A stretch of 11,835 nucleotides of DNA from Candidatus Latescibacterota bacterium (lineage in GTDB: Bacteria; JAAXHH01; JACQVL01): the NCBI GenBank assembly GCA_016209865.1, contig JACQVL010000301.1, forward strand, positions 1 through 11,835, read 5' to 3'. Below, in pieces: positions 1-6,367 of this stretch. Numbering within the stretch: the first letter of the stretch is position 1; the number at the start of each line of letters is the position of its first letter. The translations under genes and the position numbers were made by a program. The notes below the pieces were generated by a model, which did no database searches, had not been told where the DNA came from, and worked only from the letters and a program-made list of their open reading frames with translations.

Positions 1-6
1 CCACAC

Positions 7-28
7 GGGCGGCCACACAGGGCCGCCC
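7..28. repeat. Small GC-rich palindrome downstream of the dehydrogenase gene
   Basis: GGGCGGCC (7-14) pairs perfectly with GGCCGCCC (21-28) around the loop ACACAG. The right arm continues into CCTAC and then directly into a TCGTCAC-type heptamer array. This order, palindrome then CCCCTAC then heptamers, is seen again in front of surE in reverse orientation, so I treat it as one copy of a dispersed element. It lies beyond the stop of the minus-strand dehydrogenase gene and could fold in its transcript. No run of T follows, so it is not a convincing intrinsic terminator. Confidence 0.6.
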
Positions 29-32
29 CTAC

Positions 33-59
33 TCGTCACTTGTCACTCGTCACTGCTTT
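33..59 (-). repeat. Heptamer array (3 units) abutting the dehydrogenase stop codon
   Basis: Three 7-base units on the plus strand, TCGTCAC (33-39), TTGTCAC (40-46) and TCGTCAC (47-53), are followed by TGCTTTT and the stop codon complement at 60-62. Read on the coding strand this is CCGTAAAAAGCAGTGACGAG, and the gene's TAA stop is part of it. The string closely resembles the GGTAAAAACAGTGACGAG found just beyond the stop of the barrel gene. Confidence 0.75.
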
Positions 60-1079
60 TTACGGTACCAACGCCACCTTGATCAGCTCGCCCGGTCGGT
101 CGACGAGTGTCTCGAACATCTCGACTCCCCGATCCAGGGCCTTCGGGGCGACCATCGACTTCACATCAATCTTTCCGCCCCCGATCAGGTCGAGTGAACG
201 GGCGAAATCGAGGTTCGTGTAGGCGTACGACCCTCGGATCGTCAATTCCCGGTTGACGATCGCCAGCCCGTCCAGTTCTACGTTCGACTCCGCCCCCAGC
301 CCCAAAAAGACCGCTTCCCCTCCCTGCTTGAGGAAACTCACCGCCTGACGCTGCGTCGAGGCATGTCCCACCGCCTCGACCGAGAGATCGACTCCGCGGC
401 CGTTCGTCCTCTCCATGACGGCGGCCACCGGGTCGGCAGATCGGACGTCGATCGCGGCGGTCACCCCGAACTGCTCAGCCATCCTCAGCCGGGAGGGCAC
501 GAGGTCGGTGATGAACACCTGCGTGGCCCCGATCAGACGGGCGACCTGGAGGGCCAGGAGGCCTTGAGTTCCAGCCCCAACGATGGCGACGCTCTTGATC
601 AGTCCGTGCAGACTGCGATCGAAGATGTGCAGGGCGTTCGAGAGCGACTCGATCATGCTCCCCTCGACGTCCCCGACGTGGTCGGGGAGCTTGAAGCAGA
701 GGTGGGCCGGGACGGCGACGTACTCCGCGAACGCCCCCGGACGGTCGATCCCGATGACCTTTCGGGCCGGACAGATGCTCGATCGTCCCCGCTGGCACTC
801 TTCGCACCGGCCGCAGGTGAGGATGGGGTTGATCGTGACGCGGTCGCCGATGGCGAAGCCCTCGACCTCCGGGCCGATGGCGACGACGTCGCCCGTGAAT
901 TCGTGTCCCATGATGAGCGGAGGGACACGCTTTTTGCTCTTGCCTAAGAAACCATGCAGGTCAGAGCCGCAGATGCTGGCCGCGCTGACTTTGAGGACGA
1001 CTTCGTCGGGCGCGGCCTGCGGTTCAGGAACGGCCTGAATGGCCATGTTGCGGGTACCGAGGTACATCAGGGCACGCAT
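60..1079 (-). CDS. Zinc-dependent medium-chain alcohol/polyol dehydrogenase
   Basis: This 339-residue protein is a complete member of the medium-chain dehydrogenase/reductase family and should be a cytosolic NAD(P)-dependent oxidoreductase of an alcohol, polyol or amino alcohol. Cys37 (in CGSDLHGF), His59 and Glu60 (in GHEFTG) fit the catalytic zinc site. Cys89, Cys92, Cys95 and Cys103 form the structural zinc lobe. A Rossmann fold with GAGTQG at 168-173 is followed by Asp192 at the end of the second strand, which favours NAD over NADP. The layout resembles sorbitol and threonine dehydrogenases, but the substrate cannot be read from sequence. The ATG is preceded by GGAGGAG at 7 bases. The start overlaps the upstream synthetase gene by 13 bases, so the two are probably translated from one message. 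Family is certain; specificity is unknown. Confidence 0.93.
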   Translation of the reverse strand: MRALMYLGTRNMAIQAVPEPQAAPDEVVLKVSAASICGSDLHGFLGKSKKRVPPLIMGHEFTGDVVAIGPEVEGFAIGDRVTINPILTCGRCEECQRGRSSICPARKVIGIDRPGAFAEYVAVPAHLCFKLPDHVGDVEGSMIESLSNALHIFDRSLHGLIKSVAIVGAGTQGLLALQVARLIGATQVFITDLVPSRLRMAEQFGVTAAIDVRSADPVAAVMERTNGRGVDLSVEAVGHASTQRQAVSFLKQGGEAVFLGLGAESNVELDGLAIVNRELTIRGSYAYTNLDFARSLDLIGGGKIDVKSMVAPKALDRGVEMFETLVDRPGELIKVALVP

Positions 1080-2428
1080 GAGAACACTCCTCCAAATGGA
1101 ATCACTTCATCGATCGAGGCGGCGTCGGCGAACAGCATGATCAGCCGGTCGAGGCCAAGCGCGATCCCGCCCGACGGAGGCATGCCCGATTCGAGGGCAG
1201 ACAGGAGGTCTTCGTCAAGCCTCCCGTCGTATTCCTGTTGCTCGCGCTTGACGCGAAGCTGCGCCTCGAACCGCGCGCGCTGTTCGGCCGGGTCGTTGAG
1301 CTCGGTGAACGCGTTGGCCAGTTCAAGCCCGCCGATGTACAGCTCGAACCGTTCGACGACCCGGTCCTCGCCGGGCTTCCGCTTCGCCAGGGACGGCAGT
1401 CGAGCCGGGTATTCGGTCAGGAAGATCGGCCGGTCGGTGGGTAAGAGGGGTTCGACGTACTGGATGAACAGGCGATGAAAGATGTCGTCCCATGTGTCGG
1501 CGGGACCGACGGACACGCCACGGGACTGGGCGCTTAAGCGGAAACATTTTAAGGTGGTACATTTGTGTAGGTCGATCCGGGCGGTCTCGAACAACACATC
1601 CCGGACGGTCTGCCGGGGCCAGGGCGGGCTGACGTCGATCGTCTGGCCGCGGTGTCGGATGGACGGCTCGCCGAAGAGCCGGATGGCCAGGGATGCGATG
1701 AGCTCCTCCGTCGTCCGCATGATATCATGGTAATCCGCGTACGCCTCGTACCATTCCAGACCAGTAAACTCCGGACTGTGGGTGTCCAGCCGCTCACCGT
1801 TGCGGAAGAACCGGCAGATTTGATACACTCGCTCGTAGCCAGCGGCTAACAGGCGCTTCATGTAATGCTCCGGCGACGTCTGGAGGTAGAGCGGGAATGT
1901 TTGTCCTACGTCATCCCGGTACTCCGTCCGGAACGACCGGATGGCGGGGGTGAGCTCCGGAACCCGCATCAGGGTGGGCGTGTCGACAGCCAGAAAGCCT
2001 CGCTCGTCGAAGAACTGGCGAGTGAAACGCAAGACGTCCGTCCGGAGGGCGAGGGCGGACGGGGTGATGAGTGCGGGATCGGGCGATGGCTGGAGGGACG
2101 GGGCAAGGAGACGGACACGCTGGACGGCGAGGCGATCGGACTGCATTCGTCCGGTGCATTCGATGAGATCACCCGCTTCGAGCACCGCCAAGAGCGCCTC
2201 GCTCTCAGGTTCGAGCGCGTGTGGGGAGAAACAGAGCGCGAGCAGTCCCGTCGCATCGTGAAGAGTGCCCATTCGGTCCGTTCGATCGAACGCGAGCAAT
2301 CGTCCCGATACGACGAGAGTTTCCTCTGTGTCTCCTGTCACACTCGCGTCGTGGACGGTGTGCGTCCGTCCTGATCGGGCGGAGTACAGGTCGATGCCGA
2401 GGGTGCGCAAAGTGTCGAGTCTGGACAT
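1067..2428 (-). CDS. Class II lysyl-tRNA synthetase-like protein (EpmA/GenX type) with OB-fold-like N-terminus
   Basis: The 453-residue product is a class II aminoacyl-tRNA synthetase homologue of the lysine branch. Residues about 35-110 look like an OB fold (VVSGRLLAFDRTDRMGTLHD). The catalytic core shows motif 1 near Pro151, motif 2 at 206-227 (RFFRN, then HSPEFTGLEWY) and motif 3 at 421-431 (GIALGLDRLIM, Arg428). Between motifs 2 and 3, DTWDDIFHRLF, LTEYPARLPSLAK and RVVERFELYIGGLELANAF resemble EpmA (GenX/PoxA), which attaches beta-lysine or lysine to elongation factor P. EpmA normally lacks an anticodon-binding OB domain, and LysRS is usually about 500 residues. No efp gene is in the window. 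The ATG at 2428 is preferred; a GTG six codons upstream also opens the frame. Neither has a good ribosome binding site, and the gene begins 21 bases after the surE stop, so coupled translation is likely. Lysine branch is sure, exact role open. Confidence 0.85.
   Translation of the reverse strand: MSRLDTLRTLGIDLYSARSGRTHTVHDASVTGDTEETLVVSGRLLAFDRTDRMGTLHDATGLLALCFSPHALEPESEALLAVLEAGDLIECTGRMQSDRLAVQRVRLLAPSLQPSPDPALITPSALALRTDVLRFTRQFFDERGFLAVDTPTLMRVPELTPAIRSFRTEYRDDVGQTFPLYLQTSPEHYMKRLLAAGYERVYQICRFFRNGERLDTHSPEFTGLEWYEAYADYHDIMRTTEELIASLAIRLFGEPSIRHRGQTIDVSPPWPRQTVRDVLFETARIDLHKCTTLKCFRLSAQSRGVSVGPADTWDDIFHRLFIQYVEPLLPTDRPIFLTEYPARLPSLAKRKPGEDRVVERFELYIGGLELANAFTELNDPAEQRARFEAQLRVKREQQEYDGRLDEDLLSALESGMPPSGGIALGLDRLIMLFADAASIDEVIPFGGVFSCVP
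1087..1093 (-). promoter_or_regulatory. Strong ribosome binding site of the dehydrogenase, inside the upstream gene
   Basis: GGAGGAG on the minus strand lies 7 bases before the ATG at 1079. It falls within the last codons of the synthetase-like gene. It fixes the dehydrogenase start and supports translation from a shared transcript. Confidence 0.8.
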
Positions 2429-2458
2429 CTTGTTTTTACCGACCACCGATCACCGACC
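2429..2458 (-). repeat. Heptamer array spanning the surE stop codon
   Basis: Three plus-strand units, ACCGACC (2438-2444), ACCGATC (2445-2451) and ACCGACC (2452-2458), are followed by a T-run leading into the next gene's start codon. On the coding strand the surE stop TGA (2452-2450) lies inside the array. The only bases between surE and the synthetase gene are repeat plus GGTAAAAACAAG. The same GGTSGTC units and GGTAAA string recur at the ends of two other genes. Confidence 0.75.
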
Positions 2459-3340
2459 ACGAATCATTTTCTCTAACGCTGGCACTGGAACCGTCGCGGT
2501 CTGATCGATCGTGTACGGGGTGATCGAGATAAACCCATTCACGACCGCCCATTCGTCCGTGCCGTCTGCGGCTTTCTCCAGCGTCCGAACCCGGCTCTGC
2601 GCGTAGTACACACGGCCGGATGAGGTCGTCCGTCTCTCGTACATGAATTCCAGGTCGCGATTGCTCTGACGGGTGATCCGGACGCCGTTGATGTCCCGGT
2701 CGGCGGCGGGAAGGTTGACGTTCAGGAACACCCCGGCCGGTAAGCCACTCTGGCGGATGGATTCGACCAGCGTCCGCACGAACCCGGCCGCGCGCGTGTA
2801 ATCGAGCTGAGGCGACGGCGTCCACGGCCGGTCGAGGGAGACAGCGATGGCCGGCACCCCGTTCATCGCGGCCTCGCGAGCAGCCGCCACCGTCCCGGAG
2901 CTTAAGGTCACCAGCCCGGCGTTCGTCCCGGGATTGATGCCGGAGATGACGAGGTCGGGTTTACGGCCCATCAGGGCGCGAACCCCGATGGTGACGCACG
3001 AGGCCGGGGGGACGGTGACGCTGTAGCCGAGGAGTTTCCCATCCCGCTGGTATTCGCTCACGAAAAAGGTATCCCGGAGCGCGACCCGATGGCCGGTCCC
3101 GCTGTAGTCCCGATCCGGGGCGACGATCATCACCTCGACATCCGGCAATGCGCTCAGTTCGCCGTATAAGGCGAGGAGGCCGGGCGCGCTCACCCCGTCG
3201 TCGTTCGTCAGCAGGATGCGGTATGGGGAGGACTGCGCGCGTGCGACCTCCGGGCAAAGTGCGACGATGCACAGGAGCGCCGGGAGCAAGCAGAGGCGGA
3301 CGATTGTCCGCTCAGCGAGCGGAATCGAGCATACGGGCAT
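2450..3340 (-). CDS. surE: SurE-family 5'/3'-nucleotidase with a signal peptide
   Basis: This 296-residue protein belongs to the SurE survival-protein family, metal-dependent phosphatases that remove phosphate from nucleoside monophosphates. The signature LLTNDDG places the metal ligands at Asp47 and Asp48, Ser80 in DYSGTGHR is the next expected ligand, and Asn136 in SGINPGTN completes the site. SSGTVAAAREAAMNG is also typical of the family. Before the domain is a signal peptide: hydrophobic residues about 12-29 and a cleavage-like ARA at 33-35. SurE is normally a cytosolic protein of about 250 residues, so this form probably acts in the periplasm. I chose the ATG at 3340 because GGAG lies 7 bases upstream and because the frame's earlier start (3439) falls upstream of the transcription start expected from the predicted promoter. 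The stop lies inside a heptamer repeat array. Confidence 0.9.
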   Translation of the reverse strand: MPVCSIPLAERTIVRLCLLPALLCIVALCPEVARAQSSPYRILLTNDDGVSAPGLLALYGELSALPDVEVMIVAPDRDYSGTGHRVALRDTFFVSEYQRDGKLLGYSVTVPPASCVTIGVRALMGRKPDLVISGINPGTNAGLVTLSSGTVAAAREAAMNGVPAIAVSLDRPWTPSPQLDYTRAAGFVRTLVESIRQSGLPAGVFLNVNLPAADRDINGVRITRQSNRDLEFMYERRTTSSGRVYYAQSRVRTLEKAADGTDEWAVVNGFISITPYTIDQTATVPVPALEKMIRGR

Positions 3341-3347
3341 AGGGATG

Positions 3348-3351
3348 CTCC
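3348..3351 (-). promoter_or_regulatory. Ribosome binding site deciding the surE start
   Basis: GGAG on the minus strand, 7 bases before the ATG at 3340. It supports this start over the frame's first possible start 33 codons upstream, whose extra residues would be encoded by repeat DNA. Confidence 0.6.
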
Positions 3352-3366
3352 GGGGGAAGAGCAGGA

Positions 3367-3412
3367 ACGAGTGACCAGTGACAAGCCGTAGGGGCGAGGC
3401 GGTGCCTCGCCC
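3367..3412 (-). repeat. Heptamer units plus palindrome in the surE leader
   Basis: On the plus strand, ACGAGTG (3367-3373), ACCAGTG (3374-3380) and ACAAG run into CCGTAG, then a perfect hairpin: GGGCGAGGC (3392-3400), loop GGT, GCCTCGCCC (3404-3412). Read on the minus strand the order is palindrome, CCCTAC, TTGTCAC-type heptamers, the same as at 7-53 on the plus strand. It lies between the predicted promoter and the surE start, so it would form a stable hairpin in the 5' leader of the message. Confidence 0.65.
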
Positions 3413-3423
3413 TTGTTCGCATA

Positions 3424-3452
3424 AGGGTAGTACGCTCACTCGTTACTGTCAA
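3424..3452 (-). promoter_or_regulatory. Predicted sigma-70-type promoter for the surE operon
   Basis: On the minus strand, TTGACA (complement of 3447-3452) is a perfect -35 match. After exactly 17 bases comes TACCCT (complement of 3424-3429), which keeps T1, A2 and T6 of the -10 consensus. Transcription would start about 75-80 bases before the surE ATG. The site lies between two facing palindromes. It is a sequence match only. Confidence 0.5.
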
Positions 3453-3508
3453 CCGAAATTCTGGAAGGGAAAGGCGGAAGGCTCTGAGAGGGGTCTTCGT
3501 CCCGATGC

Positions 3509-3533
3509 GGGCGATCACAAGGATCGCCCCTAC
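3509..3533. repeat. Small palindrome facing the surE leader palindrome
   Basis: GGGCGATC (3509-3516) pairs with GATCGCCC (3522-3529) around ACAAG, followed by CTAC. The right-hand edge GCCCCTAC is the mirror of the GTAGGGGC edge at 3388-3395. The two palindromes therefore face each other about 100 bases apart and bracket the predicted promoter. Confidence 0.6.
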
Positions 3534-3573
3534 ACATTACCCATCTTGATCGTCAAATCTCATGAGGTGTTGC

Positions 3574-3615
3574 TCGTCCCTCGTCACTGTTTTTACCGAC
3601 CACCGACTACCGTCT
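3574..3615 (-). repeat. Composite heptamer repeat just beyond the barrel gene stop
   Basis: Plus-strand order is TCGTCCC (3574-3580), TCGTCAC (3581-3587), TG, TTTTT, ACCGACC (3595-3601), ACCGACT (3602-3608), ACCGTCT. On the coding strand it begins right after the stop codon at 3618-3616. It consists of two GGTSGTC-like units, then GGTAAAAACAGTGACGAG, then GGACGAG. Order and spacing match the repeat at 9077-9109. Confidence 0.8.
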
Positions 3616-6273
3616 TCACACATTCCACCAGTACGCGAATTTAACCATGAACACGTTCTCAGCTTTCGCGTTCAGGAGGCGGTTGAGGGAGCGGTTCAGG
3701 CGGAACGCGCCATCGTTCTCCGTATCAGACCGGTTCTGGGTCCAGACCAGGTACAGGGTCGAGCCGGGCAGGTATTCCCAGCGGAAGACCGCGTTCCCCC
3801 GGAGGGATTTGAAGTTGAAATCCGGGTTCGACAATTTAATGGGTTTGGCCGGCCCCGGCCCATCCGGGTCGGCTTCGCGGGTCGCCTCAGAATACGTCGA
3901 GACGCCGTCTCCGTACCGGGTGAACGCAAAGCTCCTGGGACGGGCGAGTTCTTTAAACTCACGGTAATCCCCGGCGGAGAGTAGCGGCTGAGCGTAGAAC
4001 TGGAGGCTCACTTTCGGGGTGAACGTCCAGTCCAACCGGAGGCGGGCTGACAGGGACGTCTGGCTCAGGGTCGCGAACACGTACCGCTTCCCGAACGTTG
4101 CTGTCGCTAACGGGTCGTCATAGACCCCCACCCATTGGGCATGCTCGTAATTCCGCTCGAAGCGCGGCCGGACGCTGAAGGAGACGTTGGGAGCGGGTTT
4201 CCACTCGATCCGCGGGTTCACGTCCCAGTTCCACGACGCCCCTGGATACCGCTGGCCGCTTGTCCCGAGTCCGAAGACCCACGTTTTCCGGTCATCCGTT
4301 CTCGTAAAAATCTCTGCTTCCCAGCCGGGCAGGTTCAGCATAAGCGGGCCGCCGCGTGTCTGTCGATTGTCGATCGTCTCAGGGTTGTAGGCAAAGAACC
4401 ACTCTGTCGTGTAGTAATTGAGCCATCGGACGAAGCCAAAATGGAAGACGCCCGACCCTGTCGGGTTCTTGTCGAAATCATAACTCCGGAAGACCGCGCC
4501 GGCCACCTGAGCGTACCGGGTGAACCTGCCTGGGTTGACCCATTTGTAGCCGCCAGCGACATGCCCGTTGATGACGTCGCTCCGCGAGTGAAACCCGGCG
4601 TCGTTCGTGTCGAATTTGGGGTCGATCACCCCGACCGCGGCGTTCAGGAACGTGTTGCCTTTTTGCTTGTTGAGCGTGAACCGGGCGGCGTAACCGGTGA
4701 GCGAAGTGGCCGTGCTGTCCACGCTGACATGGGATGCGTCGGGGCGCTGAAAATAGTGCTGAGAGTTTTGCTGAAGGGCGATCATCCGGGCCGGGGTCCC
4801 GTGCACGTCGGTCGTCCCGGCCCATCCGGTGACCACCCAGGTCTTCTCGACATCCAGGAACGTCCAGCCGTCTACCCCGACGGCCACGGCGCCACTGTTG
4901 AGGTCATTCCTGAGCCGGTTGTCGCGGAATTGCCGGGCGGTCAGGGTAGAAAGCAGACCTAGCCCTTGCCGGGCCTGGTTGAACTCTTTCTGCGTCCGGA
5001 TGACCCCATAATGCGTCAGGGGTTCGACTTCCGCCTGGAACTGCTGGCCGGACCTGGCGAACTCGCCCGTCTCCCGTGCGGTCGTAGCATAGAGTGTGCC
5101 GAGATTCCAGTTCTGACCGACTTTCCCGGTGAGTTTTGCAGCGCCGAGGATGTGCGTCCCGACGGGTACGTCTGCGAAGTCTGCGGATGGACGGCTCCCC
5201 TGCGGAGCGCGTCCCAGACGCCGGCTGTAGAAGAACCCTGGATCGCCCCAGTTGAAACCCCAGAAGTCGTTGGCTCCTCCATGGCCGAACCCGAAGATGC
5301 TCGATCCTTCGATGAAGAACGGTCGTTTTTCCTCGAAGAATGTCTCGACATCGCTGAGGTTGACGACCGCCGGGTCGACCTCCACCTGTCCGAAATCCGG
5401 GTTCACGGTCGCGTTCAGCGTAAGGTTGCTGCCGACGCCAACTTTGAGGTCAGCGCCCATCCCCGGGACGTATTTCGAGCCACGGTTGAACGGGTTACCC
5501 GGTGCCGGATGGGTGTACTCCGCACGGGTCGTCCCGTAGGGCAGCAACTCGATGCGGCGTGGGGGCGAGATGTTCTCGATGCCGACCAGGTCGGGGAAAC
5601 GGGACACGAACCCGCTCCCGTTTTTGGGAGTGAACGCGACTGCAATTTCTTCATTCTTGCGGGCGATGTTGCGCTGGAAATTGATCCCCCAGACGTAGAC
5701 GTCCTGTTTCCGGAAGCGGAGCTGGGAATAAGGAATCCGCAGTTCAGCGCTCCAGCCGACATTATCGATGCGGACTTTGCCTTCCCAGACGCCATCCCAT
5801 GAATCATCATCCCAGTCGTCGTTGAACAGGATGCCGTCGTAGAGCGTACCGGCCGCGTTCACCCCGAAGAAAAATGCATTCCGCCGGTCGTGGTACGAAT
5901 CGATGGCGAGAAAGAACGCATCGGCGGTCAGGTCGGCATCGCGCCGGCCCAGCCGGGCGATGATTGAATCGGGCGCGGTGTCGTGCATCCGTGCGCCGAT
6001 GTAGATCGCCTCATCGTCGTACGCCACATGAACGACTGTCTGCTCGGTGGGTTGGGCACCCTCGATCGGGTCGCGCTGGGTAAAACGCGAGATGCCGTAC
6101 CCATTCTGCCAGACGGGCTCTGCGAGGAGACCGTCGATGGCGACCGGCTCCGCGAGCCGCACCGCCTGGATCGTCAGCCGGGGCGCGGACAGGGTATCGG
6201 CCGGGGTCGCGCGCACGAGACAGGGAAAAAGAAGGACAAAGAGAACGGCCAGTTTTATAGGCAGGTTTCTCAC
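3616..6273 (-). CDS. Exported CBM9-like/DUF5916 outer-membrane beta-barrel protein
   Basis: The 885-residue product starts with a signal peptide (hydrophobic 7-20, likely cleavage near VRA at 20-22). Residues about 33-190 resemble the family 9 carbohydrate-binding-like module, with IDGLLAEPVW, DDEAIYIGARMHD and WSAELRIPYSQLRF. From about 200 it matches the DUF5916 type: NFQRNIARKNEE, NPDFGQVEVDPAVVN and the hallmark FFEEKRPFFIEG at 312-323. The remainder is rich in aromatic residues and alternating strands and ends FAYWWNV, as expected of an outer-membrane barrel. These proteins are common beside secreted hydrolases, but their function is not established, so I assign none. The first codon is GTG, with GAGG 5 bases upstream; no better start is seen. 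It is flanked by repeat-filled gaps on both sides and is probably its own transcription unit, or a read-through from the aminotransferase gene. Confidence 0.88.
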   Translation of the reverse strand: MRNLPIKLAVLFVLLFPCLVRATPADTLSAPRLTIQAVRLAEPVAIDGLLAEPVWQNGYGISRFTQRDPIEGAQPTEQTVVHVAYDDEAIYIGARMHDTAPDSIIARLGRRDADLTADAFFLAIDSYHDRRNAFFFGVNAAGTLYDGILFNDDWDDDSWDGVWEGKVRIDNVGWSAELRIPYSQLRFRKQDVYVWGINFQRNIARKNEEIAVAFTPKNGSGFVSRFPDLVGIENISPPRRIELLPYGTTRAEYTHPAPGNPFNRGSKYVPGMGADLKVGVGSNLTLNATVNPDFGQVEVDPAVVNLSDVETFFEEKRPFFIEGSSIFGFGHGGANDFWGFNWGDPGFFYSRRLGRAPQGSRPSADFADVPVGTHILGAAKLTGKVGQNWNLGTLYATTARETGEFARSGQQFQAEVEPLTHYGVIRTQKEFNQARQGLGLLSTLTARQFRDNRLRNDLNSGAVAVGVDGWTFLDVEKTWVVTGWAGTTDVHGTPARMIALQQNSQHYFQRPDASHVSVDSTATSLTGYAARFTLNKQKGNTFLNAAVGVIDPKFDTNDAGFHSRSDVINGHVAGGYKWVNPGRFTRYAQVAGAVFRSYDFDKNPTGSGVFHFGFVRWLNYYTTEWFFAYNPETIDNRQTRGGPLMLNLPGWEAEIFTRTDDRKTWVFGLGTSGQRYPGASWNWDVNPRIEWKPAPNVSFSVRPRFERNYEHAQWVGVYDDPLATATFGKRYVFATLSQTSLSARLRLDWTFTPKVSLQFYAQPLLSAGDYREFKELARPRSFAFTRYGDGVSTYSEATREADPDGPGPAKPIKLSNPDFNFKSLRGNAVFRWEYLPGSTLYLVWTQNRSDTENDGAFRLNRSLNRLLNAKAENVFMVKFAYWWNV

Positions 6274-6278
6274 AGTAA

Positions 6279-6282
6279 CCTC
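6279..6282 (-). promoter_or_regulatory. Ribosome binding site supporting a GTG start for the barrel gene
   Basis: GAGG on the minus strand lies 5 bases before the GTG at 6273, directly followed by the signal-peptide codons. No in-frame ATG gives a better fit. Confidence 0.5.
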
Positions 6283-6304
6283 AATCTTCTTCAGAGTATG
6301 CTAG

Positions 6305-6324
6305 ATTCCCGCTTGCGCGGGAAT
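6305..6324. repeat. REP-like palindrome ATTCCCGC...GCGGGAAT
   Basis: ATTCCCGC (6305-6312) and GCGGGAAT (6317-6324) form a perfect 8-base stem with loop TTGC, followed by GACGGG. This ATTCCCGCN(4)GCGGGAATGAC form is a widespread dispersed palindrome in Gram-negative genomes. It lies between the aminotransferase stop and the barrel gene start. No T-run follows on the minus strand, so a terminator role is uncertain. Confidence 0.7.
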
Positions 6325-6341
6325 GACGGGCGCTTTTCCCA

Positions 6342-6362
6342 AACCCCGAACCCCGAACCCCT
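6342..6362 (-). repeat. AACCCCG heptamer array beyond the aminotransferase stop
   Basis: Three plus-strand units, AACCCCG (6342-6348), AACCCCG (6349-6355) and AACCCCT (6356-6362), begin 5 bases beyond the stop codon complement at 6368-6370. On the coding strand the stop region reads CGTAAAGGGCAGGGGTTCG. The layout (GTAAA, CAG, then heptamers) is like the other gene ends although the unit sequence is unrelated. Confidence 0.7.
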
Positions 6363-6367
6363 GCCCT

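Noticed and set aside
7-28. Intrinsic terminator for the dehydrogenase gene
   Set aside because: The stem is strong, but no T-run follows it on the coding strand, and the same palindrome type occurs in a gene leader.
1530-1575. AT-richer patch within the synthetase-like gene, with CTTAA/TTAAG
   Set aside because: The reading frame and EpmA-like alignment continue through it; no repeat or insertion edge is seen.
2429-2446. GTG start six codons before the chosen synthetase start
   Set aside because: It lies inside the heptamer array and has no better ribosome binding site; ATG at 2428 is the simpler choice, though not proven.
3341-3439. Longer surE start adding 33 residues
   Set aside because: The extra codons lie in repeat DNA, the start is upstream of the expected transcript start, and the signal peptide fits the ATG at 3340.
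3367-3609. Possible CRISPR array in the repeat-rich gap
   Set aside because: Units are 7 bases and tandem, without equal-length unique spacers, and no cas genes are present.
4135-5802. Two long plus-strand open frames (about 275 and 278 codons) opposite the barrel gene
   Set aside because: They are antisense to a clearly conserved protein, show no recognisable motifs and are expected shadows in high-GC coding DNA.
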